64,000 bases of DNA. It comes from Paenibacillus thalictri (GTDB lineage: Bacteria; Bacillota; Bacilli; Paenibacillales; NBRC-103111). The position numbers were made by a program, and so were the translations under genes. The stretch is from contig NZ_SIRE01000035.1 in assembly GCF_004307995.1 (NCBI RefSeq), positions 33,579 to 97,578 on the forward strand. The letters run 5' to 3'. Of the stretch, positions 51,935 to 60,790 are shown piece by piece (position 1 is the first letter of the stretch; every line of letters begins with the position of its first letter). A model generated the notes under the pieces. That model saw only the letters and a list, made by a program, of their open reading frames with translations. It did not search any database and had not been told where the DNA came from.

Positions 51935-53413
51935 CTATCGAAAATCACCCTTTCTTAAAACTTTATCTAACTCATCAATAATTTCTTTTACAACTTCACG
52001 CTCATCAAAATGAATGGTTTTATCCTTAAAAATCTGATATGTCTCGTGACCCTTGCCTGCCAGGATTATGATATCCCCGGGTTTGGCATTCAGGATAGAG
52101 TATTTGATAGCTTCCCTACGGTCTACAATGGCTATAAATTCAGCATCTGTCTTTTTTATACCTTCTTCAATTTCCCTGATAATAGCGTAAGGCTCCTCCG
52201 TACGGGGATTGTCGGAAGTAATTATGGTAAAATCCGCAATCCTTCCGGAGATTTCACCCATAAGCGGCCTTTTTATCCTATCCTTGTCGCCACCACAACC
52301 GAATACACACACCACCCTGCCTTCCGAACTGTTTTTAATGGTTTTCAGTATGTTCTCAAGGCTGTCAGGAGTATGGGCATAATCCGTTAAAACCGCAAAG
52401 CCGTTACCTGTGTAGATCACCTCGGCTCTTCCCGGGACGCTTATTTTTTCCAGGCCTTCTGCCATATCATCGGTTGAAGCTCCCAGGACGCCACTGGCAC
52501 CTATAGCCGCAAGGGCGTTATATATGCTGAATCTTCCAGGCGCGCTTACTTTAATCCTTCTCTCTCCCCATGGGCTCTGCAGGTCGAATTCAACATAGCT
52601 TTTATTGGATACAATATTTAAAGCCTTTATGTCTGCATCTTTATCAATCCCATAAGTGAGTACTCTACACTCAGCCTTTTGAATTACTTCTTCTCCATAC
52701 GGATGGTCTATATTAACGATGCCCGTTTTGCACATCTTGAAAAGCTTGAGTTTTGCGTTGAAATAGTCCTCCATTGAGTTGTGTTCGTTCGGTGATATAT
52801 GGTCCTGGGATAGGTTTGTGAAGATTCCAATATCCAAATTGCAACAGCTTACTCTGTGAAGCTCAAGGCCCTGGGAAGACACTTCCATAACCACGCTGTC
52901 AACATTCTTATCGGCCATTTCGGAAAATAAATACTGAAGGTCGTATGCCTCAGGAGTTGTTCTTTCTGTTTGAATCGTTGCATCCCCAATACGTGTCCCG
53001 AGTGTACCAATTAGTCCAACCTTTTGTCTTGCGGCTTCAAGTATGGATTTTATCATAAACGTCGTTGTAGTCTTACCTTTAGTCCCTGTCACACCGATAA
53101 TGTCAAGACGATTTGAAGGCTGGCCAAAGAAAATATTCGAAATATATGCAATCGCATATCTAGTGTCTTTTACCCTGACGACTGTAATACTTTCAGGGAC
53201 GTTTATTTCTTGCTCAACCAGAAGAGCTGTTGCGCCGTTTCGAAGCGCAGCGTTTATAAAGTCATGTCCATCAACAGAAAAACCTTTAATGCAAACAAAT
53301 ATGTCCCCCTGTCTTACTTTTCGCGAATCATATGCAATACCGCTTATACCTATATCCGAGTTCCCGCAGACCTCCAATACATCCAAACCCATTATTAAAT
53401 CCTTCAGTAACAT
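51935..53413 (-). CDS. murE: UDP-MurNAc-tripeptide synthetase MurE (solitary copy)
   Basis: About 492 residues. Mur ligase domains in order: N-terminal MurE domain (AYDSRKVRQGDIFVCIKGF), ATP-binding GTKGKTTTTF, and C-terminal domain with SDNPRTEEP, the DNPR motif that selects meso-diaminopimelate. It adds the third amino acid to the peptidoglycan stem. ATG 53413 lies seven bases after GGAGG. It is outside any dcw-type cluster, so probably a second copy or a transferred gene. Confidence 0.88.
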   Translation of the reverse strand: MLLKDLIMGLDVLEVCGNSDIGISGIAYDSRKVRQGDIFVCIKGFSVDGHDFINAALRNGATALLVEQEINVPESITVVRVKDTRYAIAYISNIFFGQPSNRLDIIGVTGTKGKTTTTFMIKSILEAARQKVGLIGTLGTRIGDATIQTERTTPEAYDLQYLFSEMADKNVDSVVMEVSSQGLELHRVSCCNLDIGIFTNLSQDHISPNEHNSMEDYFNAKLKLFKMCKTGIVNIDHPYGEEVIQKAECRVLTYGIDKDADIKALNIVSNKSYVEFDLQSPWGERRIKVSAPGRFSIYNALAAIGASGVLGASTDDMAEGLEKISVPGRAEVIYTGNGFAVLTDYAHTPDSLENILKTIKNSSEGRVVCVFGCGGDKDRIKRPLMGEISGRIADFTIITSDNPRTEEPYAIIREIEEGIKKTDAEFIAIVDRREAIKYSILNAKPGDIIILAGKGHETYQIFKDKTIHFDEREVVKEIIDELDKVLRKGDFR

Positions 53414-53535
53414 TTCAAAACCTCCATGGAATTTGTTAGTTTTATTCCGAAGGAATATGCGGTGTGAACATCTTAAATGCCCTATTATTAAACGTTTCGC
53501 AATTATTGTACCATAATTATCCATCGACATTTATT

Positions 53536-53563
53536 AAAAATAATACCCCGCATTTAAGCGGGG
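53536..53563 (-). terminator. Terminator of the MFS gene
   Basis: CCCCGC (53546-53551) and GCGGGG (53558-53563) form a stem with T-rich DNA after it on the minus strand; it lies 35 bp beyond the stop at 53598. Confidence 0.6.
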
Positions 53564-53597
53564 CGTTACTGCTAATGTGTCACTTTTTCGATTCGTA

Positions 53598-54803
53598 CTA
53601 CGTGAATTTCTCAAATTCATTTTCATCGAAAGCACTAGAATCCTCACCCTTACGCTGCTCTTTGTTTTTCGATACACGTTTAGCAAAAACCGAGAAAAGG
53701 ATCAAAGAAATCCCAACGGACACGGCACTTACCTCGAACAATACCTGATAGCTAGCATACTGGGAAACCCAGCCCAGCATGATCGCACCCAGCCCGATGC
53801 CAAGATCATTAGCAGTCGAAATCGTAGCGTTGGCCACCCCTTTGCGGTCCACTCGGGCCAATAGTATCGTTGCCGATTGAAAAGCCGGCTGCGCGGAACC
53901 AAAGCCGATACCATACAGAACTGCCGATACCAGCACACCGGCTAATCCGGTCGAGACACTCAAGACAATCATGGCAGCTATCGTAACCACAAGTGAAGGT
54001 GCAATAATAACCATCTCGCCGAACCGATCAGAAAGTTTCCCCGAAATGGGACGACTGAGCGCAAGCGTTGCAGCAAAGGTCAGAAAGAAGGCACCGGAAT
54101 TGACCTGGATTGAGCCGGCGAACAGCGGAACAAAGGTGGTAATACCTCCGTAAGAAATAAACAGAAAAAAGACCGACGCCGCAATGGGCAAGACCGATTT
54201 TTCGTATAATTCCATTTTTCTTGTGCCCGTTTGTGGTCGGAAAGGCATTTTTGCACCAAAAGTGAGGAGCAGCGCCACTACAGAAAGGCCGACGGCGAAT
54301 AAAAACAGAGTGCTGTACGAATGGTTCTGCGTCACCCATATACCGAACATCGGACCGATCGCCATCGCCAGTGTCATGGACGTGCTAAACCACCCCATTC
54401 CTTCGCCGCGGCGGGCTGCCGGGATTGTGTCCGTAATCGAAGTGATCATGGCGGTAGTAGATAATGCCCAACTCAACCCGTGTAAGATTCTGAGCCCGAT
54501 CAGAACGACAATTCCCCCGACCCAGCCATACATATACATCGCGAAGGTGAAAAGAAGCAACCCGCTCACGATAAACGGACGCCTGCCAAAGCGGTCCAGC
54601 AGCCCGCCGACTAACGGACGAAAAATAACGGCGGACAGCGCAAACGTACCCATCGCCAAACCGACCTGGGATTCGCTGCCGCCCATTTGTTTGATGAACG
54701 ACGGCAACGTCGGGTAAAGCATGTAAAAAGCGACAAACAGAAACAGGTTTCCTGCCGTCATGAGAATAAACGGCTTCGTCCATAAGCGTTCCACTGTGCT
54801 CAT
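53598..54803 (-). CDS. MFS transporter (arabinose-efflux/drug-efflux type)
   Basis: About 401 residues and 12 helices, with GGLLDRFGRRPFIVSG after helix 2 and GMGWFSTSMTLAMAIGPMFG. Substrate unknown. ATG 54803 shares its A with the stop of a 44-residue aldo-keto reductase fragment (TGATG), and no separate ribosome site is present, so it is probably translated by coupling. The MerR-type promoter at 54978-55008 drives both. Confidence 0.85.
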   Translation of the reverse strand: MSTVERLWTKPFILMTAGNLFLFVAFYMLYPTLPSFIKQMGGSESQVGLAMGTFALSAVIFRPLVGGLLDRFGRRPFIVSGLLLFTFAMYMYGWVGGIVVLIGLRILHGLSWALSTTAMITSITDTIPAARRGEGMGWFSTSMTLAMAIGPMFGIWVTQNHSYSTLFLFAVGLSVVALLLTFGAKMPFRPQTGTRKMELYEKSVLPIAASVFFLFISYGGITTFVPLFAGSIQVNSGAFFLTFAATLALSRPISGKLSDRFGEMVIIAPSLVVTIAAMIVLSVSTGLAGVLVSAVLYGIGFGSAQPAFQSATILLARVDRKGVANATISTANDLGIGLGAIMLGWVSQYASYQVLFEVSAVSVGISLILFSVFAKRVSKNKEQRKGEDSSAFDENEFEKFT

Positions 54804-54937
54804 CACTGATGGCCTACGATACTCGCTTCGTCGAGTATCCATTTATGAAACGAGCGCTCTACCACACCAAACCCCATACAACCAAGACAAATCCGGGATA
54901 CATCCATGCCGGTATTCCCTAGTTTTACGTATTCCAT
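54803..54937 (-). pseudogene. Truncated aldo/keto reductase N-terminus acting as a leader ORF
   Basis: ATG 54937, 11 bases after AAGGAG, starts YVKLGNTGMDVSRICLGCMG, a classic AKR N-terminus. After HKWILDEASIV it ends at TGA overlapping the MFS start. The rest of the AKR is gone. Confidence 0.7.
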
Positions 54938-54977
54938 CCGCCGAATCACTCCTTATTTTTCCAGATGATATATGAGC

Positions 54978-55008
54978 AGTTTACTCTTTGGAGTTAACTC
55001 CAAGTCAA
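54978..55008 (-). promoter_or_regulatory. MerR-type promoter with 19-bp spacer and perfect dyad
   Basis: On the minus strand -35 TTGACT (55008 to 55003) and -10 TAAACT (54983 to 54978) are separated by 19 bp. The spacer holds the palindrome TTGGAGTTAACTCCAA. This is the layout of MerR-activated promoters; no merR gene is adjacent. Confidence 0.72.
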
Positions 55009-55062
55009 TACAATTATTATTGACCAGCTCAGCCGCCGGAAGTAAAACTTGATAGTTTGTAA

Positions 55063-55170
55063 AACTCATGTTTATAATTCTAAACAGAAACAAAAAGCTT
55101 GCAATAATCAATTCCTCGTGTTGTGTGGATTACTCAACAAACCATCCAAAATTGCCTATTATTTAAGAGG
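55063..55170. repeat. 108-bp repeat, copy 2
   Basis: Nearly identical to 50755-50863 (about a dozen differences). It sits between the MerR-type promoter and a TetR remnant. Confidence 0.7.
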
Positions 55171-55210
55171 GGGTCGATTTCTTGATTTGGTCATCCAAGA
55201 GTAGAAGGTT

Positions 55211-55408
55211 GATGTCAACGTAACCGAAGGAAAAAATCAAGGTTTAAGTGAGGATGTTTTTCTGCAATTTTTTGGCGTGGTTGTCGTGAGTGCAGTGGAA
55301 TGGTGGTTCAGGAATGGAATGCCTTTACCGCCACGTGTCATTGCAGAACAAACAGGGATACTACTGGATTCATCCAAAAACCATACTTCACAAACAAGGT
55401 GCCCATAA
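55211..55408 (+). pseudogene. C-terminal fragment of a TetR-family regulator
   Basis: The frame DVFLQFFGVVVVSAVEWWFR then NGMPLPPRVIAEQTGILL is the characteristic TetR C-terminus (EWW, NGMP). The HTH part is missing. The rest of the 55009-55606 gap has no gene that I can support. Confidence 0.65.
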
Positions 55409-55606
55409 AAAGTTTGGCCATCCAGCGCAAATGACGACCTACTCTGTCAGGAAAAAAACGTAATAGGCCACCCGATATCGATCTCGCGGCGGCCCCCATG
55501 ATGTTTATGTGTTGTTTAAATAGCGTATACCATTATCGCAATCTGGTGTTGCGTGGTGTTGCGAACGAAATATCGGATCCACCGCTATGCCTACGCTTTG
55601 CTTCTT

Positions 55607-56074
55607 TTAATATTCTCTCTTAATTACAAAAAACGATCCTCGAATGGTTCCAGCTAGTTTGGACTTCTGTCGAGCAAACTTAAACTTCTTCTCTTCTAAC
55701 TCCTTTGGTACCTCCATCCCCTCAGAAAGCTTGAAACCAACGGCCCGCTTCTTAGGGTCATCAACCGTATACAGGACGTTGACTGCAAGACCATCTTCGT
55801 AAAAGACGAATGTCCATTTGATATTTTCCACTTGAAGACGCGACGTTTCCAGAGGTTTGGCCGCAAACTCAATACCACGTTCTTCTTTCAAAATTCGGTT
55901 CACATAATCAAGAGTCTCCTGGCTTTCGTTAGCGGGTACCACTGTAAATTCATGCTTGTACTTGTTCATGAAATAACGAGCTTCATTCGCGCGCAAACCA
56001 GCAAGCGCATCGGCTACAGGCGAAGATTCTAAACCCACAGTAGACACATTTTTAAAATCAACGATATAGGACAT
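55607..56074 (-). CDS. Hypothetical protein, conserved-looking
   Basis: About 155 residues, soluble. It begins MSYIVDFKNVSTVGLESSPV and has KWTFVFYEDGLAVNVLYTVD and a basic C-terminus. ATG 56074 follows AAAGGAG; the longer frame from 56149 lacks a site. I believe similar proteins occur in Paenibacillus but cannot assign a role. Confidence 0.65.
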   Translation of the reverse strand: MSYIVDFKNVSTVGLESSPVADALAGLRANEARYFMNKYKHEFTVVPANESQETLDYVNRILKEERGIEFAAKPLETSRLQVENIKWTFVFYEDGLAVNVLYTVDDPKKRAVGFKLSEGMEVPKELEEKKFKFARQKSKLAGTIRGSFFVIKREY

Positions 56075-56149
56075 TTTTATCGCTCCTTTTATCACTTTTT
56101 TTATATCAATAGCATTACTATACAACCAATACTTTTTCAAGTTGTCCAC

Positions 56150-56423
56150 ACATGCTCGTCCAGCCGTATTTTGCCCCCGAGCGCTTGAACTATGCTGAAC
56201 CCGGTTTGATCAAGATGCAGATGAACAGTTCCGTCTTTATTTTATTGCAATGTCCAAATGATCGTAGTGTTCTCTCCACCGCCATCCCAAGTATACGACA
56301 AACGGTGCAGCTCTACGACTTCCAGCACTTCGCAATGGATGACGCCATCCCACCCTTGGACCGGCTCCCTTCAGAACTGAAAACGGTGGCCGACAATCGG
56401 TTTGTCGACAGATCTTGCTTCAT
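56150..56423 (-). pseudogene. AHSA1/SRPBCC protein remnant
   Basis: ATG 56423 overlaps the ArsR stop, as in normal ArsR-SRPBCC pairs. The frame soon shifts; fragments EVVELHRLSYTWDGGGENTT and DGTVHLHLDQTGFSIVQALG, with an in-frame stop between, show the decayed START-like domain. Confidence 0.65.
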
Positions 56424-56755
56424 TCCTCTTCCTCCTTAAGAAGTTGGTCCAGACGAGCCATATTTTGTTTCCAAAATTTCTCGTAGTACGACAACCAATC
56501 CTGAAGCTCCTTCAGCGGTGCGGGATTGAGACGGTTTCGCGTCTCACGGCCGACTTTACGCTCACTTACGATGCCGGCTTCCTTCAAAATTGTCAAATGC
56601 TTAGAGACTGCGGTTCGGCCCATTGCAAAATGCGGAGTTAACCGATTGAGCGGCAATTCTTCCGCATCCGCTAGCAATCGAATAATTTCACGCCGGGTCG
56701 GATCGGCCACGGCATAATAGACATCCCGTGTCTGTGCAACTGCGCTCATCATCAC
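56420..56755 (-). CDS. ArsR-family HTH regulator (SRPBCC-linked type)
   Basis: 111 residues, winged HTH with DPTRREIIRLLADAEELPLN and the recognition helix MGRTAVSKHLTILKEAG. It lacks the Cys metal sites of metal-sensing ArsR proteins, so it belongs to the group paired with AHSA1 genes. Its partner is decayed. The upstream region has ACACCAAACGGTGT and two copies of ACACTATATGGA that may be operators. Confidence 0.85.
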   Translation of the reverse strand: MMMSAVAQTRDVYYAVADPTRREIIRLLADAEELPLNRLTPHFAMGRTAVSKHLTILKEAGIVSERKVGRETRNRLNPAPLKELQDWLSYYEKFWKQNMARLDQLLKEEEE

Positions 56756-56861
56756 CCACTCCCTCTGAAAAGAAATTACACCAAACGGTGTCTTTATTTT
56801 AGGACACTATATGGAGTCCCGTCAAGATGAAAAACACTATGGACACGACACTATATGGAAA

Positions 56862-56886
56862 AGTAAAAGGAGGGCTTACGCCCTCC
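56862..56886 (-). terminator. Terminator of the amidohydrolase operon
   Basis: GGAGGGC-TTAC-GCCCTCC (56869-56886) is a perfect hairpin followed by TTTTACTTTT on the minus strand. Confidence 0.75.
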
Positions 56887-56908
56887 AATGAAATTTCAGT
56901 TCTTTACT

Positions 56909-57784
56909 CTACTTTACTTTCTTCGATAAAGACGATTGGTCCGCCTCTCCATTCGCCTTGAGCTTGTAAAAGCGGATTGCATTGCCGCCGAACAATGCCT
57001 CGTAGCCATCCGTGCGGATCCCTTCCGGCAGGGCTTTCAACAGCGCTTCAACAACTTCGCCGTAGCTGCATGTAGACAAGCATACCGGCCAGTCGCTGCC
57101 GAACATAACCCGCTCCATGCCAAACACCTGTACGACATGGTGTACATAAGGAGCCAAATCATCCGGCTTCCACAATGTCTGATCCGCCTCCGTTACTAGC
57201 CCGGACAGCTTGCACATCATGTTTGGGTAAGAAGCCAGTTCCGCGATTTGCGTCTTCCACGGCTCCATCACGCCTTCGGCTATAAACGGCTTAGCGATAT
57301 GGTCAACAACGGCGGTTAGTTCGGGCAATGAACGCATTGCTTCCAGCATATAAGGTAGAAGGCGCGGTCTTAGCTGCAAATCAACCGGAAACCGGTCGGC
57401 CTCGACCAGCTCCAAATTTTTCATTACCTGCGGACGCAAAATCCATGGTTCCGGCAAGTCTTGAATCATCGGCCGGAAGCCAACAAAACCTTCATGCCCG
57501 CGGAAGCGGTTGTAATGAGCCGGAAAATCCGGGGAATCCAGGTCAAGCCAGCCGACAACACCGGCTATGTTGTCGTAGCTGTCATAAAGAGACAGCATAA
57601 ACTCCGTCTCCTCCATCGTTGGCGCCGCCTGTACAACTACCGAACAATCAAACCCGTAACGTTGTAATTGATCGTGCAGCTGCTCCGGTAAATAATCGGC
57701 ATATAAAATGCCTGTAGCCGGCGTTAACCAACCATAATCTCCGCGCTCCGGTTTCCAGTAATGCTGATGGGCATCTACTCGCAC
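56909..57784 (-). CDS. Amidohydrolase_2 / L-fuconolactonase-like (COG3618)
   Basis: 291 residues, a TIM-barrel with the N-terminal metal motif DAHQHYW (HxH), the conserved GVVGWLDLDSPDF and GFVGFRPMIQ, VVDHIAKP and C-terminal FGSDWPVC. Members hydrolyse sugar lactones or 2-pyrone-type rings. GTG 57784 follows AGGAGGCG. It lies 42 bp after the ADP-ribosylglycohydrolase gene, forming a sugar-catabolic operon. Confidence 0.85.
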   Translation of the reverse strand: MRVDAHQHYWKPERGDYGWLTPATGILYADYLPEQLHDQLQRYGFDCSVVVQAAPTMEETEFMLSLYDSYDNIAGVVGWLDLDSPDFPAHYNRFRGHEGFVGFRPMIQDLPEPWILRPQVMKNLELVEADRFPVDLQLRPRLLPYMLEAMRSLPELTAVVDHIAKPFIAEGVMEPWKTQIAELASYPNMMCKLSGLVTEADQTLWKPDDLAPYVHHVVQVFGMERVMFGSDWPVCLSTCSYGEVVEALLKALPEGIRTDGYEALFGGNAIRFYKLKANGEADQSSLSKKVK

Positions 57785-57826
57785 AGGTATTTCGCCTCCT
57801 AAAATAATTAAGATCTTGCTGTGTAA

Positions 57827-59695
57827 TCAAGTAAACAACACATCAGCGTAGAAGAAATAAGGACCTGGTGTTTTCGTATATTTAAGCGATACCGGAAGCA
57901 CAAACAAGTCCAGGGGTGTGTCCCCCTTCTCCGCTTCGATCTCAAGCAGATGCTCGCCGGCGGGAAGCTTAAGTTCCGCCAGCTTGGAAGGCGTTGCCCG
58001 ATGGAAGGCAGGCATAAACTCAGTTTCTTGATCATCCTGAATGATCAATTTTCCGTTCAGGTACGCTTTAACCGGACTGGCCGTTTCCGTGATCAGCCGG
58101 ATTTGCCGGCTTTCCGGGATGTACAAGGTTGTTGCCGCCCTGTATACCCCTGCCTCGGAGGTCTGCAAAACGCCGGCAAAATCGATTCTGTTGCCAGGCA
58201 GCACAGCCGCTTGCCATTCGCTATCGGCGGGACCGCGCAGCTTCCAATGCGTTGCGCTGACCAAATAAAACGGAACCGTTTCCGCGTTCCAGAAATGCCC
58301 GTCATGATGACGCACTACCTCAAGCTGCAGAGGATAATAAGGTTTCATTTCCTCATTTGAGACTATTTGCAGCTTCCATGACAGCTCTTGATCGGGCTTA
58401 AGATGAAGCGTTTCTTCCGCAAGCCCTTGCCAGCCTTCAGGCACGGCGAGCCTCAATAGTCCTTCCCATGTTTCGGTCGAGCGATTGATCAACGTTACGG
58501 CGATTTCCTTCTTTTGTCCTCTGCCAATGGACGGTCCTTGAGCGCCGTAATCGACGATCAGCTCAAGTCCCAGGTTGTTGCGCGTCCCCTTCGGCAGCAA
58601 GTAGCGGTTGGCTTGAAAGCTGTATTGCCAAAGCCATCGCGGATCGTAATAATCGATAAGCTCCGGCGGCAGCTCATCTGACGATTTCTCCGCTCCGAAT
58701 TCGATGGGAATGTTCCACACTGCTGCGACCTCCTTGCCGATTCTAAGCGTCCGCGCCGTAAGCTCGTCCAACGTTTCCGGAATCGGAAAACCTTTGATCG
58801 GCGCATTTACGGCAATCCGGTCGCCCACCGGCTTTAACCACCGCTCGGGCAGCTTCTCCGGCCCGAGAATGATGCCGAGAATCGCCCCCAATGTGGCGGC
58901 TGTGCAATCGGTGTCATAACCGCAGTTGACCGCCTTCAGGATGGCGTCGCCAAAATCTTCGCCGTACAGCCAGCCGAGCAGCGTAAAGGCGATATTTTGC
59001 GGCGCATCCGTAAAATTAGGATGCCCGTGGTGCTTAAGGATAAGCTCTCTAGCTTCCGTCCACGTTTTCCCTTCCTTGTGCCATTCCAATAACGCGCGAA
59101 CCGCTTTGGCCGTACGGCATTCAGCCGGAATATAGGTCAAACCGGTTTGAATAAGCCGGTCGCGGTCCGATTCGAAAAACGCAGCGCTTTCAATAGCAGC
59201 AAAAAACATTTCGCCGTACACGCCTTCTCCCCCGGCATGATCAACAATTGCGTCCTGATAAGCGTAATAGGCCGCAACTCCAGGGCACCCGGGCGTAATC
59301 ATTGCCCAAATTTCGGAGCGGATCGGCGACCCCATACAATCCGTAAACGGATTGTTGAACCAGCCAGCTACCGGCGGAACCAAACCTCTGCGCATGTTGG
59401 CCAAACCGTAACCGTATTCGTCAAACGGGAAAAATACATGCTCCATCCACTCTTGCCCTAGCTCCGCGGCCGTCAAACGGACGCCGTATTGCTCCAAAGC
59501 GTGCAGCCAAACAATTTGCAAATCCAAATCATCGTTAGGAAGCGGCCCTTCCGACAGCTGGGGATAATACGTCAGGTTGAGCAGCTCCATTTTGCCTTCG
59601 ACCGGATACCCCAATGTACCGCCTATATTTTTTCCCAGCCAGCCACCGTAAATTTTACGGTAATATTCGCTTTCATTCAATTTAATGGTTCCCAT
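57827..59695 (-). CDS. ADP-ribosylglycohydrolase-family protein with C-terminal beta domains
   Basis: About 622 residues. The first 340 are an ADP-ribosyl-GH fold with GGWLGKNIGGTLGYPVEGKM, PNDDLDLQIVW, the GCPGVAAYYAYQDAIVDHAG region and the di-metal motif NCGYDTDCTAATLG. The last 280 residues add an NPCBM- or beta-sandwich-type region. ATG 59695 follows GGGAGG. Such long forms sit in sugar-utilisation operons and probably cleave an N- or O-glycoside rather than ADP-ribosyl-protein. An AraC gene is divergent. Confidence 0.85.
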   Translation of the reverse strand: MGTIKLNESEYYRKIYGGWLGKNIGGTLGYPVEGKMELLNLTYYPQLSEGPLPNDDLDLQIVWLHALEQYGVRLTAAELGQEWMEHVFFPFDEYGYGLANMRRGLVPPVAGWFNNPFTDCMGSPIRSEIWAMITPGCPGVAAYYAYQDAIVDHAGGEGVYGEMFFAAIESAAFFESDRDRLIQTGLTYIPAECRTAKAVRALLEWHKEGKTWTEARELILKHHGHPNFTDAPQNIAFTLLGWLYGEDFGDAILKAVNCGYDTDCTAATLGAILGIILGPEKLPERWLKPVGDRIAVNAPIKGFPIPETLDELTARTLRIGKEVAAVWNIPIEFGAEKSSDELPPELIDYYDPRWLWQYSFQANRYLLPKGTRNNLGLELIVDYGAQGPSIGRGQKKEIAVTLINRSTETWEGLLRLAVPEGWQGLAEETLHLKPDQELSWKLQIVSNEEMKPYYPLQLEVVRHHDGHFWNAETVPFYLVSATHWKLRGPADSEWQAAVLPGNRIDFAGVLQTSEAGVYRAATTLYIPESRQIRLITETASPVKAYLNGKLIIQDDQETEFMPAFHRATPSKLAELKLPAGEHLLEIEAEKGDTPLDLFVLPVSLKYTKTPGPYFFYADVLFT

Positions 59696-59781
59696 ACTTT
59701 TGCCTCCCAGGTATAGTTGGTTTTGTATAAGAACCAATGTACCAGTCAGAAAGAAGAAACAACATCGACGATTTATAGATT

Positions 59782-60619
59782 ATGACTTTTTATCCTACAT
59801 TTTATTCCTATCATTATAACCCCTATTATCAATTGATTATGGTTTCGGAAGGGCCTGTTTACTGGCAGGTAGAAAACGAAAAGTTTATATTGGAGGCCGG
59901 GGAAACGTTTCTGCTGAATCCGTGGGAACGCCATATGGGATGGAGAAAACCGGAGGGCGCGTCGGCTTTTTTCTGGGTGCAGTTCTCATCCGATCCCCCG
60001 TTAAAGGAACTGGATACCTCGACAAAACCGATCAGTGAATATAAAATTTTACATGCCGAAAAAAACGAATTGCGAACCCAAACAACAAGCGACGCCGATC
60101 AGTTAATAATTCCGCGCCGGTTTAAGCCAAACCAACGGTTTAAAATATTAAACTATTTTGAGGAACTGGACAACGAAATGAAACACCCGGTCGGCTATTT
60201 CCGCTTCCGGCTAACTCAACACCTATGCAAAATATTTGAAATGATTTCAACCGACCTGCTGGAGCAAAACTTCCAAACGATGACGCCGCCCGGATCCTAC
60301 AACATATACCGGCAAATGGTAAACTTTTTGCATGACTTTTACCAAACGGATTTGACCAAAGAAATGATCGAAAAAAAATTGAACCGCAGCTACGAATATA
60401 TAAGCCAAGTTTAAAAAGCATTCCGGCATGAACATCGTGCATTACATCCACCAGTTGCGCGTTCAGCGGGCCAAACATTTGCTGGAGGAAAGCAAGTTGC
60501 CGATTCAGGAAATTGCGCGTGAAATCGGGATCGACGACGCTTTTTATTTCAGTAAAATTTTCAAACAAATCGAAGGTGTCCCGCCATCCAAATATAGGGA
60601 AGACCACTTGAAGGGATAG
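59782..60619 (+). pseudogene. AraC-family regulator, frameshifted
   Basis: The N-terminal cupin (VSEGPVYWQVENEKFILEAG) and helical region run to SYEYISQV, where a stop arises at 60412-60414. The rest (HYIHQLRVQRAKHLLEESKL; EIAREIGIDDAFYFSKIFKQ) continues in another frame at about 60428-60619. Restoring two T residues before the AAAAAG run gives the normal QVFKKHSGMN. The gene is divergent from the glycohydrolase operon and would be its regulator. Mutation or sequence error. Confidence 0.8.
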
Positions 60620-60721
60620 CCGCTTCGCTTGAGACATTTCCATCCTCTAATCTGCTTGATGATCGTTTGAGCTGCATTGGGATCAAGTTTTGACATGTTT
60701 AGGGGGGATTTTTTGGCACAC

Positions 60722-60768
60722 AAAAAACCTTCTCTCCACTTCCATGAATTTGGAAATGTCAGAGAAGG
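60722..60768 (-). terminator. Terminator of the universal stress protein gene
   Basis: CCTTCTCTGACATTTCCA pairs with TGGAAGTGGAGAGAAGG (two or three mismatches) and a T run follows on the minus strand. Confidence 0.65.
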
Positions 60769-60790
60769 CTTGTACACCGTTTTATTCTTC

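Noticed and set aside
54818..54839. Inverted repeat GATACTCG-CTTCGT-CGAGTATC as an operator of the MFS gene
   Set aside because: It falls inside the coding part of the truncated aldo-keto reductase stub, where an uncut relative would read HKW(I/V)LDE; a hairpin role cannot be separated from coding constraint.
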